Source: Hydra vulgaris (Eukaryota > Cnidaria > Hydrozoa > Anthoathecata > Hydridae). From it: 64,000 nucleotides of DNA. Location of the stretch: positions 32,210,001 through 32,274,000 of the forward strand of contig NC_088924.1 in the NCBI RefSeq assembly GCF_038396675.1, in the 5' to 3' direction. Made by a program: the position numbers and the translations under genes. Shown one piece after another: positions 24,343 to 64,000 of this stretch. The notes under the pieces were generated by a model. The model was not told where the DNA came from. It ran no database searches and saw only the letters and a program-made list of their open reading frames with translations. Position 1 is the first letter of the stretch; every line of letters begins with the position of its first letter.

Positions 24343-25731
24343 CCGTAAAATCGCCTAAGCTCGGTCACTTAAGCTTTGAACATTTATTTATCATGCACGA
24401 ATAAAAAATTTTCAATTTTTTTTCCTGAAACATACAGAAAATTATATTGATAATTAATATTGTAAAAATAAAAAAATGAAAAATAAAAACTAGTACTCAA
24501 TACTTAAAAATGTTTAAAATAAAAAGTAAGATGTTTTCATTTTAAACTTAAAAGTTTAAAATGAAAACATTTACTTTGACCAACTTTCATAGCATCTCAT
24601 AAGTTCGGCCGCTATATACATACTAATAACGTATCATAAACTTGACGTCACAAATAACGAAACTAATTTTTAAATGTTGTTTTATTGTAAAAATATGATA
24701 TAAATTCAGGTAATACCAGTAACTAAGGAGGGCGTCGCCCCGGGTTCAAAAAAAAAGTCTTTTGGGGCACCAAAGAAAAAAAAAAGGAATACATAAAAAA
24801 AAGGTATTTATAAATATAAGTAGTAGTATTTTTAATTTTTATAGTAATTAGTCAACTATTTTATTACTTTGGCCATTATCATATTTGCTACGCCACTGGT
24901 TAATAAAATTGAAAATATATTTTACAATTAATTAAAAAAGGTTCTTTCAATTAACAAAAAAACACTAAATTGTTTCAAATGAGCTTTGTATGTTTATTTG
25001 CAATTTTCGCACGTATCGTTGACCATAGTAGAACAGCAAGATCCACACAACCAATCACAGGATTCGCAACACATCCATAATTGTCTTTGAGCTGTAATTT
25101 TATTCCAAAAAAAAAGTCACAAGCTTGGTATTTTTTAGAACTCATTTTTTAGAACTCATTTTTTAGAATCATCAGTTAAATTTGGAACTATGAACAAATT
25201 TTTTATTGAAAAAAAATACCATGGTGTGTATCCATTATAAAAATGTCTAAATTTACTGGTAAATTTACAGGTAAAGTTACCAATAAGTTTCACTTTTGCA
25301 ACGCTTATCAACATTTCACAATATTACTTTGTTGTTAACCCGCGAATGACCGAAGCTAGAGTATTTCAAAATTTCACTAATTTTTATAAAAATAGTAGTT
25401 AATTTTCAAAAATTATTAATTTGTTTTTGTAAATATAATTAATTTGGTGATTCTTAATAGTACTAAGATTAAATATAATCATTTATTTTATTAATTTGCT
25501 TATTTTAGATTTTATTGTATGCATTTTTTAAAATTGTTGTTTTGCTAAAGAATTATTTCAGCAGGTTGCATATAAACATTATTATTTTTTTTGTAGGTTC
25601 ATATTTACGAACTAATTACAAATATTATTAGAGAAAAAAAAAATTGTAAAATTTGAGTTTTGCATACTTTTTTATATTTTTTCTTAAATGACCGAAGTTA
25701 CATGGTGACCGAACTTACTGCGATTTTACAG
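24343..25731. mobile_element. TA-flanked TIR element, 1.39 kb
   Basis: The left end is ccgtaaaatcgcctaag followed by ctcggtcac. The right end is the complement: gtgaccgaacttactgcg, then attttacag ending at 25731. The TIRs agree over about 28 bases with four differences, and both are bounded by TA (24341-24342 and 25732-25733). Internal copies of gaccgaa and ttcggc near 24605, 25350 and 25690 may be extra transposase sites. A 45-bp dyad (24529-24573) lies inside. TA target plus these ends fits Tc1/mariner/pogo-type transposition. No catalytic domain seen, only one possible exon at 24994. Confidence 0.65.
24994..25091 (-). CDS. Possible Cys-rich terminal exon (unrecognised)
   Basis: After an acceptor (attacag, ending at 25092) one frame reads QRQLWMCCESCDW followed by LCGSCC and NDTCENCK, then TAA. 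Nine cysteines in about 28 residues with spacing C-C-x2-C-x3-C-x2-C-C is unlikely to be chance in AT-rich DNA and resembles the zinc-knuckle or PHD-like tails found on pogo/jerky-type transposases. It lies inside the TA-flanked TIR element, which supports a transposon origin. No upstream exon was found, so it may be a remnant. A chance frame is possible. Confidence 0.35.
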
Positions 25732-25733
25732 TA

Positions 25734-26747
25734 CATGAATCAATCAAAGCAACAATCAAAGTGACAACGACACTGAATTTGTTTTAAAAAACAACTTCAT
25801 GCTGTACCAATGATGGTGTAGATATTGAGCAATAGTTATTTTCAAGTTAGTGCAACTAAGAAAAAGAGTTTTCGTTCAACCTGTTTCAGATTCTGATGCC
25901 TCTGATGTAAGCATTTTGTCATTCAGAGATTGATCGAGCATACAATATGTCTATCTGGAACAAATAAATTTTACATTTTACAAAAACAAAGAAAATAGTA
26001 GATTGTCTCGAAGAGGACAATTTTGGCAATTTATTTGACTTGGAAAATGCTCTGAATATAGACGGGCTACTTATTTAATGGAATCAGTTTCCTGTTTCAG
26101 CTGTTTAAAGCGGCGTTTTATAAATCATACCAAAGTATTATTAATTATTATGCTCATTTAATGTAGTTTGTATAAGCTTTTGTGTTGTCTGTTTTAGTGG
26201 TTTGTATATGAAACTGTTTTTATTTAGAATTGACAGTTTATAGCAGTTTAGATCTTTTATAAATGAAACATTTTGGTCATTTATAAATAAAACTGGCTTG
26301 TTTATCAAACCACAAAAAGCTTTTGTTTTTTAATTCAAGAATTTTAAATTTTTAATTAGGATAAAGAATTTTAATTTTGCTGAAGTATTGTAGATTGTGC
26401 TATTTTAAAAAAGACGTGTATTTTTTATGTTTTTAGTGGTAAAAACTGTACCTTTTTACTGAAACAACGTGTATTTTTTTATGATGATATAGCAGATTTA
26501 ACTTAAATTGATGTAAATTGTTGTTAGTGCACTTTAAAACACTAACTAGTAATAATAAATGAACTTTTTCTTGCAGGAAGTATTATTTTTTAGAATGAAC
26601 TCAAGGTAAATGTAATCAACTCAGCCAATTGTGTGGTTTATGGTTGAAATGTAATAATTACATTATGGGCTCTCAAAAAAGCTTGATATGGTGTAATTTC
26701 AGTTTTAAAATATTATGAATTTATATTAAAGTACAATTAAATTGTTA
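25734..26747. other. No gene; possible coding debris
   Basis: On the + strand near 25857-25930 one frame reads KKRVFVQPVSDSDASDVS, a plausible acidic Ser-rich tail, but it hits stops soon after. The rest is AT-rich. Confidence 0.3.
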
Positions 26748-27021
26748 CTCACTTATTTACTACTTATTTAACAATTTTTAAATAAATAAGGGTTACGTTT
26801 TTGTAAGTTCAAAACAGCTTTATATTACATAAAAACTAGCAAATGAAGGTTTTATTTAAACATTCATACGTTTATTTAAAAAATTAAAAAAGAAGAAAGA
26901 CTTACATTACTGTTTAAACCTACATTTGCTAGTTTTTGTGTAATGTAAAGCTGTTTTAAACTTAAAGTAGCATAACCCATTATTTATTTAACAATTGTTA
27001 AATAAGTAGTAAATAAGTACA
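26748..27021. repeat. Foldback element
   Basis: Arms 26748-26848 and 26927-27021 are about 90 percent complementary (cttatttactacttattt, ggttac/ggttat, caaaacagctttatattac, actagcaaatg) around a loop of about 78 bases. No ORF. Confidence 0.75.
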
Positions 27022-28791
27022 AATTTGGGTAAGCTTCCATGTTCGTTATTGCGTGATTGAGGTGGACGTTCAAGAGCTATCAAAACAACGTTTGCAGTGA
27101 ACGTTAAGTAAACGTTCGCTGTTTGTTGTTTGAGCGTTCGTATTAAACGTTTAAGAAATGTAAATTGGAGTTCACAAAAATTGGTTCACATAGCGTTTGC
27201 ACCGAACGTAAAGCACAACCTAAATGAATGTTGCAGCAACGATTCTTCAACGTTAGTTGTCAACCAGGTAATTTACGAACAGCCCCCAGCAAATATTATC
27301 TTCGGCAATTTACTTGATGAAGATTTATAATATAAAAAAAATATAGAATACCTAACGCTTTGGGCGAAAATAAAGATTGAAATGACTAACAAAATGCCCA
27401 TCTAATTTTTTAGACAAGCAATCTGCGTATTATTAAGTTTTAGTTTTGAATTAGGTCTTAACTAGCTAATATATAATAATGAAATGAAATAAGCATGGGA
27501 AAGTATGAGCATTGTTCTAATTTCAAGCTTGAAAATGTGTTTGACATCGTTTAAAAAATATTTTAGAATAATTCTAAAATATTTTTCAAACTTTGAAATC
27601 CAATATCTAGAACAAACAAGTATTTTTTGATAAATAATTTAGAATTGATTTTCTAGTATGAATAAACAACAGAAAAAACTTAAAATTTTAGAGAGGCTTA
27701 CAAATGATTCAATGTTATTATTTTCTTAATATTGCAATACCTTATAGCTATATTTTACTATAAACCCAATTTAAGGTCGCGAAAATTACGGTAAGTGTCT
27801 ATAACTCCGTTTTTTGAGATTTTGAGCTCGACGTTACTCAGTTATACGACTCGTCTAGTTATTGTCTAATTTTCCTAGGTAAAAAACAAAAGTTACTAAA
27901 TTTGATAAAAGTTAACGATTTTTAAATTTTAGTTGTGGTAATAGATAACATTAATAGAGGTACCTTTTGAACCCTTTGGTTAACTGACATCTAGTAACAC
28001 TCTTAGATCTACTATTATTTATATACTATTTAACATAGATTATTTAAATACTGCTACTACCACATGAAATACTAAAAGTAGTTATATTAAAACTTTTTTA
28101 ATCGAAACCTATATTAAAACCCTTTTCACACTTGGCAAGAATCGTGTACTTGCCATGCGAAGGTAAAAATTACTAACTTAATTAGGTAATGTTAGTTGTC
28201 GTAAATAAAATTTTATATGTAATTTAATTTTTTTGAAATGAATATTATTTTTAAAATTTTTTTATAACTTCGCTTCATTTGAGTACCAGGTTGACATTTT
28301 TGAAAAACTTTTTTTTTGAAAATATTTGAGACCCATTAAATATTCGAGGGTCTTGAGGGACCCCTTAAAATATTTTTTATTCAAAAAGATTTTAAACCTA
28401 GTATTTTTTTTATTAGGTAGAACACGTTTAGGGGGTAGGAGCAGATTATTTTCAAAAATGTTGTTTTTTGGGACACCCTATGTTTATTTTGTGCTACCTT
28501 TCGTCAGAGCAGTTATAAGTTTTTTTAAAATTTTATAAAATTGGAGACAGAAAACTTTTAATAAGTCATTTTTCCCAGTTACGTGACAATATAACAGGTA
28601 GTGATAAAGTATAATTGCGTCATGACTGACAGTCTTGCAAAAACTCAGGATTATAACAGCGCTCGCCATCTTGCCCCGTCTTACTGTGTTCTGTGTTCGT
28701 CGTGTTACTTTTGATTCACTGGTTCGAAAAAATTAAATTAAAAAATGATACAATATATCATTAAAAATATATTAAAATTTTTTTTTTAGTT
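27022..28791. other. Intergenic, no recognised gene
   Basis: Region 3' of the channel gene. 27050-27250 is full of AACGTT/ACGTT motifs and opens a 66-aa frame I do not recognise. 28260-28540 shares accaggttgac and neighbouring short blocks with 60375-60490, so it is probably a dispersed repeat. 28640-28700 is locally less AT-rich (gcgctcgccatcttgcccc) without an identifiable gene. Confidence 0.35.
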
Positions 28792-28797
28792 TTTATT
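28792..28797 (-). promoter_or_regulatory. Candidate polyadenylation signal of the channel gene
   Basis: Reads AATAAA on the minus strand, 108 bases after the TAA stop of the channel. Position fits a short 3' UTR. Confidence 0.45.
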
Positions 28798-28904
28798 AGC
28801 GTTGCAATATTGCGAACGTATTAAAACATAACGTGCAATATTGTGCCTAACAGTAAAATGTAACGTCAATATAACAATCACTTTTAATACTTAATAAAAT
28901 GAAT

Positions 28905-63579
<34,675 letters not shown>

Positions 63580-63590
63580 TATTTTTAACT
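63580..63590 (-). promoter_or_regulatory. Acceptor just upstream of the channel start codon
   Basis: Minus strand attttcag|TTAAAAATA precedes ATG by nine bases. It would receive a 5' UTR exon or, as is common in Hydra, a trans-spliced leader. Confidence 0.4.
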
Positions 63591-64000
63591 GAAAATTATG
63601 TAACATATTTGTTATTTTTTTGTTATTGTCTTGTATCAGTATTTTCAATATATTTTTTGACAAGCATAAAATAAAATAAATTTCTCGCCTAATCTTTAAA
63701 ACCGTACAGTTCTTGAATAGGTTTGAATGTCAAATAACTTACTTGATGATCTCACCCATAAAATGTAAATTGACCGCTCTTTTTTGCACATAAAGGTATT
63801 TCTAATAGAATATTTTTTAGATTATCAGAAGCACCAAAGAGGCAACCGCATCTGCATCTGTATGAATACTATTGTTCCATAAAATAATAAGTTTTTACTC
63901 GAGAGACAAGAGCACAAAAAGATTTAATCTTTTGCAAAATGAACGCATTCTGTTGTAACCCTAAAAAAGTATTCAACAGTTTTCTTTCCTTTAATAATGA
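63591..64000. other. Upstream of the channel gene, nothing recognised
   Basis: AT-rich; no exon, promoter motif or repeat that I can support. Confidence 0.5.

Overview
The window looks like an intron- and transposon-rich animal genome, most likely a cnidarian and probably Hydra. It is strongly AT-rich, with many (TA)n tracts, TIR and foldback elements, LINE remnants and tRNA-derived SINEs. The genes are split by long introns with GT-AG junctions. The organism call is inference; no marker gene settles it.

Region by region: 1-3.4 kb holds the last exon of a phosphonopyruvate decarboxylase gene (+ strand). 4.9-6.1 kb holds an intact intronless CASK/CaMKII-like pseudokinase (- strand). 6.9-12.4 kb holds a nested hairpin element, a hAT-like element with target-site duplications (TSDs), a LINE fragment and an unrecognised repeated ORF family. 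12.4-20.7 kb is a nest of mobile DNA: an outer TIR pair flanked by TA, arrays of CCCATGTGGG-type dyads, a complete but decayed P-like element (14323-17602) with an exact 8-bp TSD, and a large inverted duplication around (TA)n tracts. 22.1-23.0 kb is a decayed DD41D mariner. 24.3-25.7 kb is a TA-flanked TIR element containing a Cys-rich terminal exon.

The main finding is an 11-exon gene on the - strand running from 63579 to 28905. The exons join in frame to 527 aa. The order is signal peptide, first half of a periplasmic-binding-protein-like domain, TM1, a potassium-channel pore loop with TVGYGD, TM2, second half of the binding-like domain, TM3, cytoplasmic tail. This is ionotropic-glutamate-receptor topology with a K+ selectivity filter, as in prokaryotic GluR0, but in an intron-bearing animal gene and without an amino-terminal domain.

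The introns of this gene (up to 12 kb) hold most of the rest: a MITE split by a LINE, foldback elements, perfect palindromes of 114 and 66 bp, a DDE transposon with an intact 599-aa ORF next to a solo LTR, two SINEs, a composite satellite at 55.7-58.7 kb and a MITE built of 13-nt units at 59.6 kb. Apart from the channel, the pseudokinase and the decarboxylase exon, I found no convincing host protein-coding gene.
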